Made by a program: the position numbers and the translations under genes | The notes under the pieces: generated by a model | The model's database searches: none | What the model was told of the DNA's origin: nothing | Seen by the model: the letters and a program-made list of their open reading frames with translations, nothing else | Source of the DNA: Planctomycetota bacterium | Lineage (GTDB): Bacteria; Planctomycetota; PUPC01; JACPCR01 | Reading direction: 5' to 3' | NCBI GenBank assembly: GCA_027625095.1 | Contig: JAQBXN010000039.1 | Coordinates: 1-59,012, forward strand | Length of the DNA stretch: 59,012 bases | Shown: piece by piece, positions 48,931 through 58,932 of the stretch | Numbering within the stretch: position 1 is the first letter of the stretch | Layout: every line of letters starts with the position of its first letter

Positions 48931-49815
48931 CTAACTACTTGGATGGCGGGTACTAAAGGCTGACCCATCCGCCTGTACCAGTGCAACCATCAGCAGAACG
49001 CCACATAGGCAGATTACCTGCATAGAGGAAATCTGCTCGCTGTCCCACCAGCCCCACATCAGGGCGCCGACTGGGACCAGGTAGGCCACCATTCCGGCGA
49101 AAAGGGGCCCTCGCTTTTGAATGAGCGTATAAAAGATATACGTTGCCAACCCAGTGCAGATCAGCCCGAGAACAGCAAGGCACTGGGCAGCCATCACGAT
49201 ATCTCCGCCCTCCTTTATCTGATCAGAGAATACAAACTGAGAAATGGGCAGAAGGAGCATGCTGGCCAGACACAGGCAAACACAGGATAGAGCCAGGGGT
49301 GGGATTCCTGTCAGATGACGCTTGATATAAGTATTGCCTAATGCGTACGCACATGGCACAGAAGCGATCATCAGCATATCGGGGAGAGGGATACTCCGTC
49401 TCATGCCTTCATTCATCAGAAACAGCAGGCAGGCCAATCCGCCCAGCACGCCAACTGTCTGCCTTACAGATGGATAGACCTTCAACATCGGAATAGAAAG
49501 CATTACGGTCATGAGCGGAACGAGCGCTACCATCATTCCGACGAACGCCCCGCCATGCTTGGCGACCAGGTAGGGCTGAATGGTAAACGGCCATAGGTAG
49601 GCAATCAGGACTACGAGAAAGATATGCTTGTAATGCTCCCGCTTGATCGTCCAGCCGTCTCGCTTCGCCGCCCAGATGATCACAAGAATGCAGGCGCCGC
49701 CAAAGACTCTCCCAGCGCCGATGGTAACCGGCCCGAAGGATTCAGAAGCTCGCTTCATCAAGATGAAACTCGAGCCCCAGATGAAACAAACTGTCAGGAA
49801 GAGAAGGTGATGCAT
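48931..49815 (-). CDS. EamA/DMT superfamily transporter
   Basis: 294 aa with ten hydrophobic helices in two EamA halves. The N-terminal half has FLTVCFIWGSSFILMKRASESFGPVTIGAGRVFGGACILVI. The second half starts near LPDMLMIASVPCAYALGNTYIKRHLTG and has YIFYTLIQKRGPLFAGMVAYLVPVGALMWGWW. It exports small metabolites or amino acids, substrate unknown. It is cytoplasmic-membrane located. It lies 151 bp after the kinase gene in the same direction. Confidence 0.9.
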   Translation of the reverse strand: MHHLLFLTVCFIWGSSFILMKRASESFGPVTIGAGRVFGGACILVIIWAAKRDGWTIKREHYKHIFLVVLIAYLWPFTIQPYLVAKHGGAFVGMMVALVPLMTVMLSIPMLKVYPSVRQTVGVLGGLACLLFLMNEGMRRSIPLPDMLMIASVPCAYALGNTYIKRHLTGIPPLALSCVCLCLASMLLLPISQFVFSDQIKEGGDIVMAAQCLAVLGLICTGLATYIFYTLIQKRGPLFAGMVAYLVPVGALMWGWWDSEQISSMQVICLCGVLLMVALVQADGSAFSTRHPSS

Positions 49816-49966
49816 CCGTGTGGATTTTGATCGGAGGTATTGCCTGATTCAAAGGCAGAAACTTGGGCTGAATCAGATTCCTGGAAGGAACCTTTCTGCT
49901 GTGACCGCAGAGGCAGGAGGGGAACAAGATCTCGAACGGCGAGGCGGATGGATGGCTGGAAGCAAA

Positions 49967-52900
49967 TTAATGCCCTTCCATTTCCCATGCCCAATCCAAT
50001 GTCCAGAATTTCAATTTTCCTTCAGCATCCCCTGAAAGAAAGAACTCGTCGTTGGGAGAAAACTTGAGTGAGGTAATTGCAGAAACGTGGCCGGTAAATG
50101 TCCACAACTCTTTGCCGTTGAAGAGATCCCACAGCTTGATTTTGCCGTCCTTACATCCGGCTAGTGCAGTACGGCCTTTGGAATCGATGGCCAGTGAGGT
50201 GATCGGGTGGTCATGGCGGGTGAGGATCTTGATGCGTTCGCCGGTGTGGGCGTCCCAGAATTCAAGGTTCGTTGGAACAGCGCCGTTGGTGAGGACTTTT
50301 TCGCCGGAGGGTGAGAGGCATACGACCATCTCTTCGACGGACGGCCGTCGAAGGTTGAATCTTTGCACCTCTTCGCCGGTCTCAAGCTTTCCCAGGAGTG
50401 CACCTTCTGAGGGACTGATGGCGAGGAAAGTTTCCCGGTTGGCAGAAAACAGCATCATCTTCCAGGTTGAATCAAGCTTGGTGATGAGCTTGACATCGGT
50501 TTGGGGTTCAAGCCTCCAGTATTCCAGGCCACCCAGCTGGCTGAAGCTGTAAAAGCTTGTACCTGATTGATCAAGGCATAGTCTCATAAGCTCACGCTCG
50601 CGCATGAGGAAGAGCGGAAAAATCACCTGGTTGTTCAAATTCAGATGACGCAGGATACGGTCACTGCACTTGAGCACGCAGGCATTGGATTCGGGGGATA
50701 TGAATATCTCCTGCACCCAACCAAAATCCCCTTCGAGCCCCCAGAGAACCTGGCCGGTGATCAGGTCGTAAAATCGCAGACGGCCATCGTCGCTCAGGGT
50801 CAGGCCGCGCTTCCCATCGGCAAGGGTTTCAATCGTTCGGACGCTGTGCAGGTAATCGCGCAGGGGGAATTTCTTTCGCTCCCAGCCGTTCTTAATGCCT
50901 GCTGGTGCGGTCACCCAGTTTGCGGCGCGGGTGGCCCCGGCATGGGCATCAAAATCGCGTTCAAAGCCGCGGAGTTTTTGCACCTCACGATAGTTTCTGA
51001 ATGCGGTCGAATGATCCCATCTGAGTTCGGCAGCCTTGGCTTCATTGAGCAACGAGGAACGCCTCTCAAGCAGTTCAATGGACTCGCTTGCGGAGGAAGA
51101 GCGATCAAGGATCAGCCCGGAGGATGTCACGCGGAAGGGAGAGAGCGAAAAATCCGAAGCGGTTGAAAATTCAAAGACCCGTTGTGAGCCATCCGCAGAT
51201 TGGAGCATGCAGAACCGGGAGTCTGCTGACCACGAGCAGGATGCGGGAACAGATGACCGACCAGCGATACCGGCCGCGGTGACCAAGACTCCTTCGTCCA
51301 TCCCAAGACTGTATATGAGCTCCGTGGAGACGGCATTCCTGAGTCTGATTTGTGTGCCTTCCCAGGTGAGCAGCCAGAGCCGGTTTGGAGAGACACCAAT
51401 CAGTCGCGAGCCGGGGCGCGTGTCCTGGAGACGCCCTTCAAGAGGCTGATACCACTCGTGTCGCTCTCCCTGCGGGCCGAACTCCACCTGGCCGGAGTTG
51501 ATCCGATTCATATCAAAAGTCGATGGGCGTCCAGACCGGGTCAGGCGCGACCATCTGAGATCCCCAGTATGCGCGTTGGCAGGAGAGAGTGGCTGAAAGA
51601 GAGAATCAGAGACCGAACTTCCAGAGGCCAGGAGGCAGTGATTGAATCCGTCTCTGACCCGCCATTGCATGGGGTAGGCGGTGTGCAACTGCTGGAAGAG
51701 ATTCAATGCCTTACCTAGGTGAGAGGCTTTCACCTCTCCGCGAAGACCAGCCAGTATTTCTGCTACAGTCAGATTCGCCCAATAGCAATCCGGTTCCAGT
51801 TTCAGGGCATATTGGCACCATTGAAGGGCGTCATCCATTCGCCCCCCTTCTGCCAGAACGATCGCAAGATCGGCTGCCAGTTCCGCATCTGCCGGCGCGG
51901 TCTGCACCGCCTTGAGAAGTTCCTTCGCCGCGGCTTGTGTGTTCCCTGACTCAAAATCACAGAGAGCCCTATTATGCAAAAAATCTGCATCCCCCGAGTT
52001 CAACGCAAGCGCTTCTCTCATTCGTTGGCTCGCAAGCCCCACGCGCCCCCTGGCATGGGCAACCCCGGCTAGAATATTAAGCGCAGCAGCCGAACGCGTG
52101 TTGTGAGCGATGACCTGTTGTGCAAATTCCTGTGCCTCATCGTGGCTGCCAAATTTGAGGCACGCCTCGGCCAGCCTCAGGATCACATCAGGCTTATCCC
52201 CCGCGCCGGCCTTTGCTGTTTCAATACAGCGCTTGAAAGCTGGCGATTGCACATTCTGATCTGCCCACATCGTGGCGAGGTTCGAACATACAACAGGTGA
52301 ACCGGGATCGACTTCGTATGCCTCTTCAAGAAACAGCAACGCCTTGCCCGATTCTCCAAGATCGAAATAGGTCAGTGCCCGGTTATTCAAATCTGCACTA
52401 TTCAAATCCGGTGCAAGGATCTGTTGCCTTGGGGAATCCGATCCCGTGACAATTTTGTAGACGTTGACCAGGTCCTCCCGCACCGAGGCGAAGTCCGGAT
52501 ACCGGTGGCCCGGTTCTTTGGCCAGACAGCGCATGACCACCGCTTCAACCGCGTCCGGTGTTTCGGGGCGACGGTGTTTGGGGGATTTCGGCCGCAGATT
52601 CAGATGCGCGTCCCGAAAGAACAGCATTAGTTCCTGCCGCTCCATCTTCCGGTCGGGTTGGAACACGTAATCACCTGAAATCATCATGTGCAGTAGAAGG
52701 CCGAAAGAATAAACGTCCGCGCGGGCGTCGATACTCTGGCTGTCGATGAATTGTTCGGGCGCCATGTAGGCGGGGGTGCCGACCGATTTGTTAGAGGAGG
52801 TAATCCCATCCACTTCATCCATGAGCAGCACGAGGCCGAAATCGGTGACCTTAGCCTGGCCGTCAGACGCTAGAAGAATATTGCCCGGTTTAAGATCGCG

Positions 52901-53827
52901 ATGAATGATTCCCCTCGAATGCGCGTGTGCCATACCATCACAAACCTGTATCGCAATATCCAGAATTTCACCGAATCCGTGATTCTTTGATCTGTGTATC
53001 CACTGGTGCAGATCTTCCCCATCAACGTATTCGAGGAATAGCCCGTAGCGGCCCTCGATCTGGCGAAGGTAAAAGGCAGTGACCAGGTTGGGGTGTTTGC
53101 CCAGATTGATCCACGCCTCAGTTTCACGTCGAAAACGCTTCAAACGCCGCTCCGTCACTTCGCCGCCTTTTGGAAGGATGGTCTTGATGGCCATCCTTTC
53201 CCGCCACTGCAGATGTTCCACAAAGTAAACCCGGCCCATCGCGCCACGAGCCGAACCAAACACTTTGTATCTGTTCTCCACGACCTCGCCTTCTTCCCAT
53301 TCATTGGTGCTCTGCTGCTGCAACTGCTGAATTTTGGGAATGGGAAACTCGCCGGACAACGATTTACCTTCTGTGGCCTCACGGGCCGGAGACACTAGAC
53401 GCTGCTCCGGAACAGTGTCGGCGAACGCGGCCGGAATTTCCGCAGATTTCTGCACCGGTGAAGGCTGTTCCTGGGCTGTCTCGGCAAAAGCGTCTGGGCT
53501 GATTGGGAAGTCGTCTGCTCCCTGTATAGTGCCTGCAAATGCATGAGGATTCTCATGAGGCGAGGGAGGCTCTGGGAGGACTGCCGGGGCGGTTTCCTGT
53601 GATTTTTCCCGTAATCTGGTCAACTCTTTCAACCGGTAACCTTCGCCCTCGCCAGTGGCAACTTTTTGCTGACCGATCCCGAATGTCTTTCCCTCATGCT
53701 TATCAAAAAACTCAGCCGGGGGCACATGGACTTTAGTCTGGCATCCAGGACACTCAGAAATGACGCCAGCGTGTTTCCTGCCGACTTTCAGCTTGGTGCC
53801 ACATTTACAGAGGATAAAAATATACAT
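49967..53827 (-). CDS. Serine/threonine kinase with zinc ribbon, TPR and WD40 repeats
   Basis: 1286 aa. Residues 1-35 form a zinc ribbon (CKCGTKLKV .. CPGCQTK). A disordered linker (about 50-180) carries three related motifs: AFAGT, AFAET, AFADT. The kinase domain (about 186-455) has GSARGAMGRVYFVE, Lys214 in MAIKTI, HRDLKPGN (Asp311), DFG and SVGTPAYMAPEQF. All catalytic residues are present. TPR repeats follow (about 480-720, e.g. ALTYFDLGESGKALLFLEEAYEVDP). The C-terminal half is WD40-like, ending IKLWDLFNGKELWTFTGHVSAITSLKFSPNDEFFLSG. There is no membrane helix. It probably acts as a signalling scaffold. Such chimeras are frequent in Planctomycetes. Confidence 0.92.
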   Translation of the reverse strand: MYIFILCKCGTKLKVGRKHAGVISECPGCQTKVHVPPAEFFDKHEGKTFGIGQQKVATGEGEGYRLKELTRLREKSQETAPAVLPEPPSPHENPHAFAGTIQGADDFPISPDAFAETAQEQPSPVQKSAEIPAAFADTVPEQRLVSPAREATEGKSLSGEFPIPKIQQLQQQSTNEWEEGEVVENRYKVFGSARGAMGRVYFVEHLQWRERMAIKTILPKGGEVTERRLKRFRRETEAWINLGKHPNLVTAFYLRQIEGRYGLFLEYVDGEDLHQWIHRSKNHGFGEILDIAIQVCDGMAHAHSRGIIHRDLKPGNILLASDGQAKVTDFGLVLLMDEVDGITSSNKSVGTPAYMAPEQFIDSQSIDARADVYSFGLLLHMMISGDYVFQPDRKMERQELMLFFRDAHLNLRPKSPKHRRPETPDAVEAVVMRCLAKEPGHRYPDFASVREDLVNVYKIVTGSDSPRQQILAPDLNSADLNNRALTYFDLGESGKALLFLEEAYEVDPGSPVVCSNLATMWADQNVQSPAFKRCIETAKAGAGDKPDVILRLAEACLKFGSHDEAQEFAQQVIAHNTRSAAALNILAGVAHARGRVGLASQRMREALALNSGDADFLHNRALCDFESGNTQAAAKELLKAVQTAPADAELAADLAIVLAEGGRMDDALQWCQYALKLEPDCYWANLTVAEILAGLRGEVKASHLGKALNLFQQLHTAYPMQWRVRDGFNHCLLASGSSVSDSLFQPLSPANAHTGDLRWSRLTRSGRPSTFDMNRINSGQVEFGPQGERHEWYQPLEGRLQDTRPGSRLIGVSPNRLWLLTWEGTQIRLRNAVSTELIYSLGMDEGVLVTAAGIAGRSSVPASCSWSADSRFCMLQSADGSQRVFEFSTASDFSLSPFRVTSSGLILDRSSSASESIELLERRSSLLNEAKAAELRWDHSTAFRNYREVQKLRGFERDFDAHAGATRAANWVTAPAGIKNGWERKKFPLRDYLHSVRTIETLADGKRGLTLSDDGRLRFYDLITGQVLWGLEGDFGWVQEIFISPESNACVLKCSDRILRHLNLNNQVIFPLFLMRERELMRLCLDQSGTSFYSFSQLGGLEYWRLEPQTDVKLITKLDSTWKMMLFSANRETFLAISPSEGALLGKLETGEEVQRFNLRRPSVEEMVVCLSPSGEKVLTNGAVPTNLEFWDAHTGERIKILTRHDHPITSLAIDSKGRTALAGCKDGKIKLWDLFNGKELWTFTGHVSAITSLKFSPNDEFFLSGDAEGKLKFWTLDWAWEMEGH

Positions 53828-54107
53828 ACGCAGGATCTGTTACCGGGTCGCATCCGTATCACTGTGAGCCGCTTCGCCGTGCTCAGGCCAAGAGCATATT
53901 CAGGCCCGCACTCAGCCTCAATCGTGATCGAACTGGTTCTCCCACCGCAGCCTTGCAGGAGCAACCAAGTAAGTTAAAAAGAAGAAACAGAGGGAGCAGA
54001 GACCGAACTCATCCAAGAACATCTCCGTTTTCCCTGTTTCCTCCTCTCAACCTGCAAAATTAGAATGACACTTTCCTTACCACACCCTTCCTGTACGGAG
54101 CCTCACC

Positions 54108-54953
54108 ATGGCCCTTACCGAATCACAACTGGAGCAATACAACAAACTGGGTTATGTCATCATTGATTGCCCGTTCCTCCTCGAGATGACGGAACGATGT
54201 CTCGCCGCGGTGGAAAAGGTTGCAATAAATCCAGCGGAGACTGGGCCGTGCAGGATCGGCAATCACTCTCGGTTGAAACCGCTGGACCCCGAGTCCTATT
54301 GGTCGGAACTCGATCACTCGTTGGCGTTCATGCAGGTCATCCTCCATCCAGAGTTCGTGGACATCGGCCGGCAGGTTACCGGTTGCCGCGACATCTTCCT
54401 TCGCAACGGCGGCATTAATGACATGGCTGTCGGGCTGGGCGTGCAGTGGCACCGTGATTCTAATGACGACAGTCTTGAGTTCATGCACTACTTCACCGGC
54501 GGCAAGTGTGAGAACGGCTGTTTGCGCGTCGTCCCGGGGAGCCATCTGGGGCCGGCTGACGAGATGCTCGAAACCATCCGGCGTCTGCGCGAGGAGCAGG
54601 GCCGTCCGGCGAAGGGCCGGACGTTCGAGCCTTTCGAGGATGTTGCGCTTCCTGGTGAGGTATCACTTGAGATCGAACCACATCAGATTCTGTTTCGACG
54701 CGGCTCCATCTTTCACTCGACCCATCTCAACACGGCAAGTTACAGCCGAATGATGAGCCACTGGGGATACCTTCCAAGTCATGTCGACGACCACCGCTTC
54801 ACCTGGGACGACTACCTTACTGACGAACTCATCGAGGCGTTAACTCCTGAGCAGCGGGAAGTACTCTGGCTCGGTCGAGATTTTAAGATTGCCGAGGCGT
54901 TCAAGGCCGAACGAGCTCGCGAGTTCGGCAAGTTCAGGTGGTCGATTGTTTGA
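54108..54953 (+). CDS. Phytanoyl-CoA dioxygenase (PhyH) family protein
   Basis: 281-aa non-heme iron, 2-oxoglutarate-dependent oxygenase. Iron ligands: HRD in GLGVQWHRDSNDDSLEF, and the distal His in FRRGSIFHSTHLNTASYSRMMSHW, with Arg for 2-oxoglutarate. CLRVVPGSHLGPADEM is typical of the family. GGAG lies seven bases before the ATG. The substrate is unknown; bacterial members hydroxylate amino acids, quorum signals or natural products. It stands alone, 280 bp from the kinase start and 388 bp from the sensor kinase. Confidence 0.9.
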   Translation: MALTESQLEQYNKLGYVIIDCPFLLEMTERCLAAVEKVAINPAETGPCRIGNHSRLKPLDPESYWSELDHSLAFMQVILHPEFVDIGRQVTGCRDIFLRNGGINDMAVGLGVQWHRDSNDDSLEFMHYFTGGKCENGCLRVVPGSHLGPADEMLETIRRLREEQGRPAKGRTFEPFEDVALPGEVSLEIEPHQILFRRGSIFHSTHLNTASYSRMMSHWGYLPSHVDDHRFTWDDYLTDELIEALTPEQREVLWLGRDFKIAEAFKAERAREFGKFRWSIV

Positions 54954-55341
54954 TTTCCCCCAGCATTACATTTCCGCCTCGTAGCCTGAAATGACACCAT
55001 GGACGCTCTCATTTACGAAGAGTGACATGAGCATCTCAAAGAATTCTGTATTCAACTCAACCATGCCTGGCACAACTTTTCAGATGAAGGACACCCGATC
55101 GAGGTCGGCCACCTCTTTCAGGCAGATGTCTTCCATGCTTTACACAACCCCTCTAAACATGTGCTAAACTTTGCGGCCTGTTCAGGGGCGCAGCTACGCT
55201 TCACGCTGCCGAGTGCTGTCTGTCGTAGCCGGATTCTCCAAAGTTCGGGGCCTGGAGTCGGCAGGCCAGGCTGCGATGATTCGAAAATACTGGAATGGGA
55301 GCCGCATGTTCAGTTTTGAGGATTTGAAGACGAGCTAGAAG
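54954..55341. other. Intergenic region upstream of the two-component genes
   Basis: 388 bp with no gene having a start and ribosome site. TTTACA at 55139-55144 with weak -10 candidates 18-20 bp downstream may drive the sensor kinase. A TGGCAC near 55064 lacks the -12 GC of a sigma-54 promoter. Confidence 0.4.
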
Positions 55342-56853
55342 ATGGGGCATACCACCTATACACAAGCGAGACAAAAGGCACCGAAGCGTACGCGTTTGCG
55401 CGTTCGGATTACCTTGCCGGTAGTGGTCATGCTGGCGGTCGGTGTGTCCGGTCTTGTTGTATTTCTGATAACAACCCATGCAGTTGAGAGCGTTACCCGG
55501 CTGCCGGATGAGGCCGTAGACCGGGCTATCGTTAAAGTTTTCCCAGCCATCCTGGCGCTGTGTGTTTTCGGGCTGGCCATCGGTTACGCGCTCGCTCAAT
55601 ACATTATCGCTCCCCTCAAACAGCTCACGAGCCAGGCCGAGTCCGCTACGCGAAAAATATCGACCACACTTCGCCGCAAGGAAAGCAAAAGGACTCGCTC
55701 AACCGCAGCCCAGGACGTCTTCGGTGAATTGGGAGTCGTGCTGGAGCAAATGGTCGGTTCGATTGGAGCGCAAAAGCTCGACAGCTACATCCTGGACAGC
55801 GTGACCAGCGGTTTCATTACCATCAACCGTCTCGGTATTATCACCAGTATCAATCCCCGCGGCGAAGACATTCTTGGTTATGAAGCGGATGAGGTGAAGG
55901 GTCATCACTACGAAATCATTCTTCCCGAGCATCCGACCAATAAAGCCATTCGAAATGTTTTGAAGAACGGCCTGGACAAGGGTGAGACGGTCTCTTCGCT
56001 GGAAGTCATCGTCCTCAACAGCAAAAAGAAGGAAGTGCTCATCGGCGCCTCTGTTTCACCTCTACTTGATGAAGACGGTGAAAGCCTTGGCATTGTTCTT
56101 ACGTTCAAAGATCTCGACGCGGTGAAGCTGGCACAGGCACAGATCCAAAGAGTGGATCAACTGGCCACGCTGGGATCGTTCGCCGCGGGTATGGCTCACG
56201 AGATTCGGAATCCTCTTGCGGCCCTCCATGGCATGGTGGAACTCCTGCTTGAAGATGTTCCCCCCGAAGATCCCAAGCGCCCATTCCTTACGAAGATTCA
56301 GCGAAATGTTGTTCGTCTGACCGCGCTCACCGAGAACCTGTTGAGCCTGGCTCATCCGGGCGAAGTGAAGCTGGACAGGCTGGATGTCAACGAACTCATA
56401 CAGGAAGCTTCGCAGAACGCCAGATTTGAATACCACGATTCAGCGGTCACTTTCAATGAAAACTTACGATCCGATCTCCCGCCAATTCAGGGAGACTCCG
56501 AAAAGCTGGGCCGTGCTTTTCTTAACATCGTTCAGAACGCGTTTCAGGCGACATCCAAGTGGGGGAAAGTTACCATTGAGACCGGATTGAATAATGGGGA
56601 TTCCCCGCTGCCTAATGGGCAGGGAGCGGTTTACGTAGTCATCTCGAACACTGGCAGCTATATTCCGCCGGAAGATCGACAGAAGCTTTTTACTCCTTTT
56701 TATACGACCAAAGACAGAGGGGTTGGGGTTGGGCTTGGGCTTGCCATTGCACACCAGATTGTCTCCGCCCATTCAGGCGTGCTTCGTGTGGAAAGCGATC
56801 CAGCCCACGGAACAAACTTCATTATTTTCCTGCCGGTGGCACAAGAGAAATAA
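55342..56853 (+). CDS. Sensor histidine kinase (NtrB-like)
   Basis: 503 aa. Two membrane helices (about 22-45 and 66-88) flank a short periplasmic loop of about 20 residues, too small for a large sensor domain. HAMP (about 89-140), PAS (about 147-255, with TSGFITINRLGIITSINPRGEDILGY), HisKA with His286 in GMAHEIRNPLAALHG, and HATPase_c with NIVQNAFQA and GVGVGLGLAIAH follow. It autophosphorylates and passes phosphate to the NtrC-type regulator encoded 56 bp downstream. Sensing probably occurs in the membrane or through PAS. Confidence 0.94.
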   Translation: MGHTTYTQARQKAPKRTRLRVRITLPVVVMLAVGVSGLVVFLITTHAVESVTRLPDEAVDRAIVKVFPAILALCVFGLAIGYALAQYIIAPLKQLTSQAESATRKISTTLRRKESKRTRSTAAQDVFGELGVVLEQMVGSIGAQKLDSYILDSVTSGFITINRLGIITSINPRGEDILGYEADEVKGHHYEIILPEHPTNKAIRNVLKNGLDKGETVSSLEVIVLNSKKKEVLIGASVSPLLDEDGESLGIVLTFKDLDAVKLAQAQIQRVDQLATLGSFAAGMAHEIRNPLAALHGMVELLLEDVPPEDPKRPFLTKIQRNVVRLTALTENLLSLAHPGEVKLDRLDVNELIQEASQNARFEYHDSAVTFNENLRSDLPPIQGDSEKLGRAFLNIVQNAFQATSKWGKVTIETGLNNGDSPLPNGQGAVYVVISNTGSYIPPEDRQKLFTPFYTTKDRGVGVGLGLAIAHQIVSAHSGVLRVESDPAHGTNFIIFLPVAQEK

Positions 56854-56909
56854 CCGGGCCAGGAGCGGGCCGAGACTTAGATCCTGTGGCCTGCACTAAG
56901 GAGCAATAA

Positions 56910-58289
56910 ATGTCGCATCGAATTCTGGTGATCGAAGACGAAGAAGATATGCAGTTCATGCTGAGGGAGGCCCTGAGCCGCCGAGGCTATGAAGTGGAGA
57001 CAGCAGGCACCGGCGACGAAGGACTCGCAAGACTGAAGGCCGCGTCCTTCGACCTCATCCTCCTGGACGTTCGCCTCCCCGGCCAGGACGGCGTATCGCT
57101 CATCCCGGCAATCAAAGAAATCGATCACATGTCGATTATCATTTTGATGACCGCATTTGGTTCACGGCGACTGGCGATGGATGCGATTCAGTCCGGCGCT
57201 TACGACTATTTCACCAAGCCATTCCGCATGGATGAAATGCATACAGTCATTCAGCGCGCCATTGAAAAACGTCAGCTCTTGAAGGACATCCACGAGCTCG
57301 AACGGCGGCTCCACGAGCAGTACGATTTCCAGAATATCATCGGCAACAGCAGCACGATGAAGGAAGTCTTCGAAGTCATCCAGAAGATTACCGACACCGA
57401 CGTCACCGCCTTGATCATCGGAGAGAGTGGCACCGGGAAGGAACTCATCGCCCAGGCCATCCATTATCACAGCGGCCGCAAAAGCCTGCCGTTCGTAAAA
57501 CTCAACTGCGTCGCCATCCCCGACGGCCTGCTTGAAAGCGAGCTCTTCGGGCACGAAAAGGGCGCCTTCACCGGCGCAGTCGAACAACGTATTGGAAAAT
57601 TCGAACTGGCCAACAAAGGCACCATTTTCCTCGACGAAATCGGGGACATGAGTCTAACAACTCAGGCCAAAATCCTGCGAGTCCTCCAGGAGCGTGAATT
57701 CGAACGCGTGGGTGGCGCCCAAACCGTGCGCATCGATACCCGCGTCATCGCCGCGACCAATCGAGACCTCTTGAAGGCGGTCGGGGAAGGAAAGTTCCGG
57801 GAAGACCTCTACTTTCGCCTGAACGTTGTGACTATTTTTGTGCCCCCTCTCAGGCAGCGCAAGGATGACATCCCAATGCTTGCGGAACATTTTATCCGCC
57901 TGGGCAATTCCAAGTTTCGACGCCAGATGGAAGGGCTCACTCCGGACGCCCTTGGCATGCTGATGAGATACGATTGGCCTGGTAATGTTCGTGAGCTTCA
58001 GAATTACATTGAGAGGGCCATTGTGCTTTCTGATGAAATTGTTCTGGGCCCAGCATGCTTCCCGCCGCAGATTACTCACCAGGACCGCTCCGAGGGGACA
58101 ACCGCGGTGGATACAGAGGACCGCAGCTTGAAAGACGTCATGAGCGATCTCGAAAAACAGATAGTGCTGGACGCGTTATCCAAATGCAACGGCGTCCAGG
58201 TACGCGCGGCCAAACACCTCGGCATCACAGAACGCAGCCTCTGGCACCTGGTGAAAAAACACTCGATCGAAGTGGAACAGTTTAAGTAG
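56910..58289 (+). CDS. Sigma-54-dependent response regulator (NtrC family)
   Basis: 459 aa. Receiver with Asp53 in [10 protein letters not shown] and TAFGS .. TKPF. The AAA+ domain has Walker A GESGTGKE, the sigma-54 contact loop EKGAFTGA, Walker [12 protein letters not shown], and R-finger-type [16 protein letters not shown]. The C-terminal Fis-type helix-turn-helix is [27 protein letters not shown]. All parts are intact, so it should activate sigma-54 promoters. AAGGAGC precedes the ATG. The target genes are not evident; the nearest is the convergent MlaC-like gene. Confidence 0.95.
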   Translation: MSHRILVIEDEEDMQFMLREALSRRGYEVETAGTGDEGLARLKAASFDLILLDVRLPGQDGVSLIPAIKEIDHMSIIILMTAFGSRRLAMDAIQSGAYDYFTKPFRMDEMHTVIQRAIEKRQLLKDIHELERRLHEQYDFQNIIGNSSTMKEVFEVIQKITDTDVTALIIGESGTGKELIAQAIHYHSGRKSLPFVKLNCVAIPDGLLESELFGHEKGAFTGAVEQRIGKFELANKGTIFLDEIGDMSLTTQAKILRVLQEREFERVGGAQTVRIDTRVIAATNRDLLKAVGEGKFREDLYFRLNVVTIFVPPLRQRKDDIPMLAEHFIRLGNSKFRRQMEGLTPDALGMLMRYDWPGNVRELQNYIERAIVLSDEIVLGPACFPPQITHQDRSEGTTAVDTEDRSLKDVMSDLEKQIVLDALSKCNGVQVRAAKHLGITERSLWHLVKKHSIEVEQFK

Positions 58290-58326
58290 TTCCTGTTAAG
58301 GATAAGCCTTTCGTCGTAGCGACAAG

Positions 58327-58932
58327 CTACTTCGCCTCCTCCTCAAATTCTTTGATCTTCTCTTGCAGCTTCTTGAGCAGCGCTTCGTAGCCGTCCTTGT
58401 TCAGGACCTTCCGGATCTGCGAACGAAGGTTGGCGCCCATTGGAACTTCATCCATCTCGACCTCATAGATCTTCCAGCCGCCAGGTTCCTGAATGCGAAG
58501 TTTGTAGGCGATATCAACGCGTCCTTCCTTCGGATGCGTGAGGGAGGTGCTGACGACTGCCTTTTCTTCCCCGACTTCCTCTTCGCCAAACGACACATTG
58601 AGTTCTTTGAAGAATTCGGCGGATTTGGGATAGACCCGGATGGCAAAGATCTTGACAAGCAAACCGGTGAACTCGTCCTTCCCCGCCGCATCAAGCTTCC
58701 CCCAATCGCTGCCAAGACTTCTTTGTGCCAGCCCGGCGATATCCAGCACGGAGTGCGCCCGGGCAATTGCTTCACTCCGCCTGGCGACGTCAGGAACTTC
58801 CTGGATGGCTTGGAGCAGCTTTTCTACCTGTAATCTGGGTTCGAGGCGTGCGGCTTCCGCGGCTGTTTCAACATTCACCACATTAGTTACGAGGCCGAAC
58901 AGTAGAGCGAATGATGAGGTTGGGATTTTCAT
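58327..58932 (-). CDS. MlaC/Ttg2D-like phospholipid-binding periplasmic protein
   Basis: 201 aa with a signal peptide (SSFALLFGLVTNVVNVETAA). The fold is recognised from ARAHSVLDIAGLAQRSLGSDWGKLDAAGKDEFTGLLVKIF .. SLTHPKEGRVDIAYKLRIQEPGGWKIYEVEMDEVPMGANLRSQIRKVLNKDGYEALLKKLQEKI, the pattern of toluene-tolerance Ttg2 proteins. MlaC shuttles phospholipids between MlaFEDB and the outer membrane. No other mla gene appears up to the window end. It is convergent with the NtrC-like gene, 37 bp apart. Confidence 0.88.
   Translation of the reverse strand: MKIPTSSFALLFGLVTNVVNVETAAEAARLEPRLQVEKLLQAIQEVPDVARRSEAIARAHSVLDIAGLAQRSLGSDWGKLDAAGKDEFTGLLVKIFAIRVYPKSAEFFKELNVSFGEEEVGEEKAVVSTSLTHPKEGRVDIAYKLRIQEPGGWKIYEVEMDEVPMGANLRSQIRKVLNKDGYEALLKKLQEKIKEFEEEAK

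Noticed and set aside
55060..55085. TGGCAC as a sigma-54 promoter
   Set aside because: The required GC at -12 is missing (GG-N10-CA).
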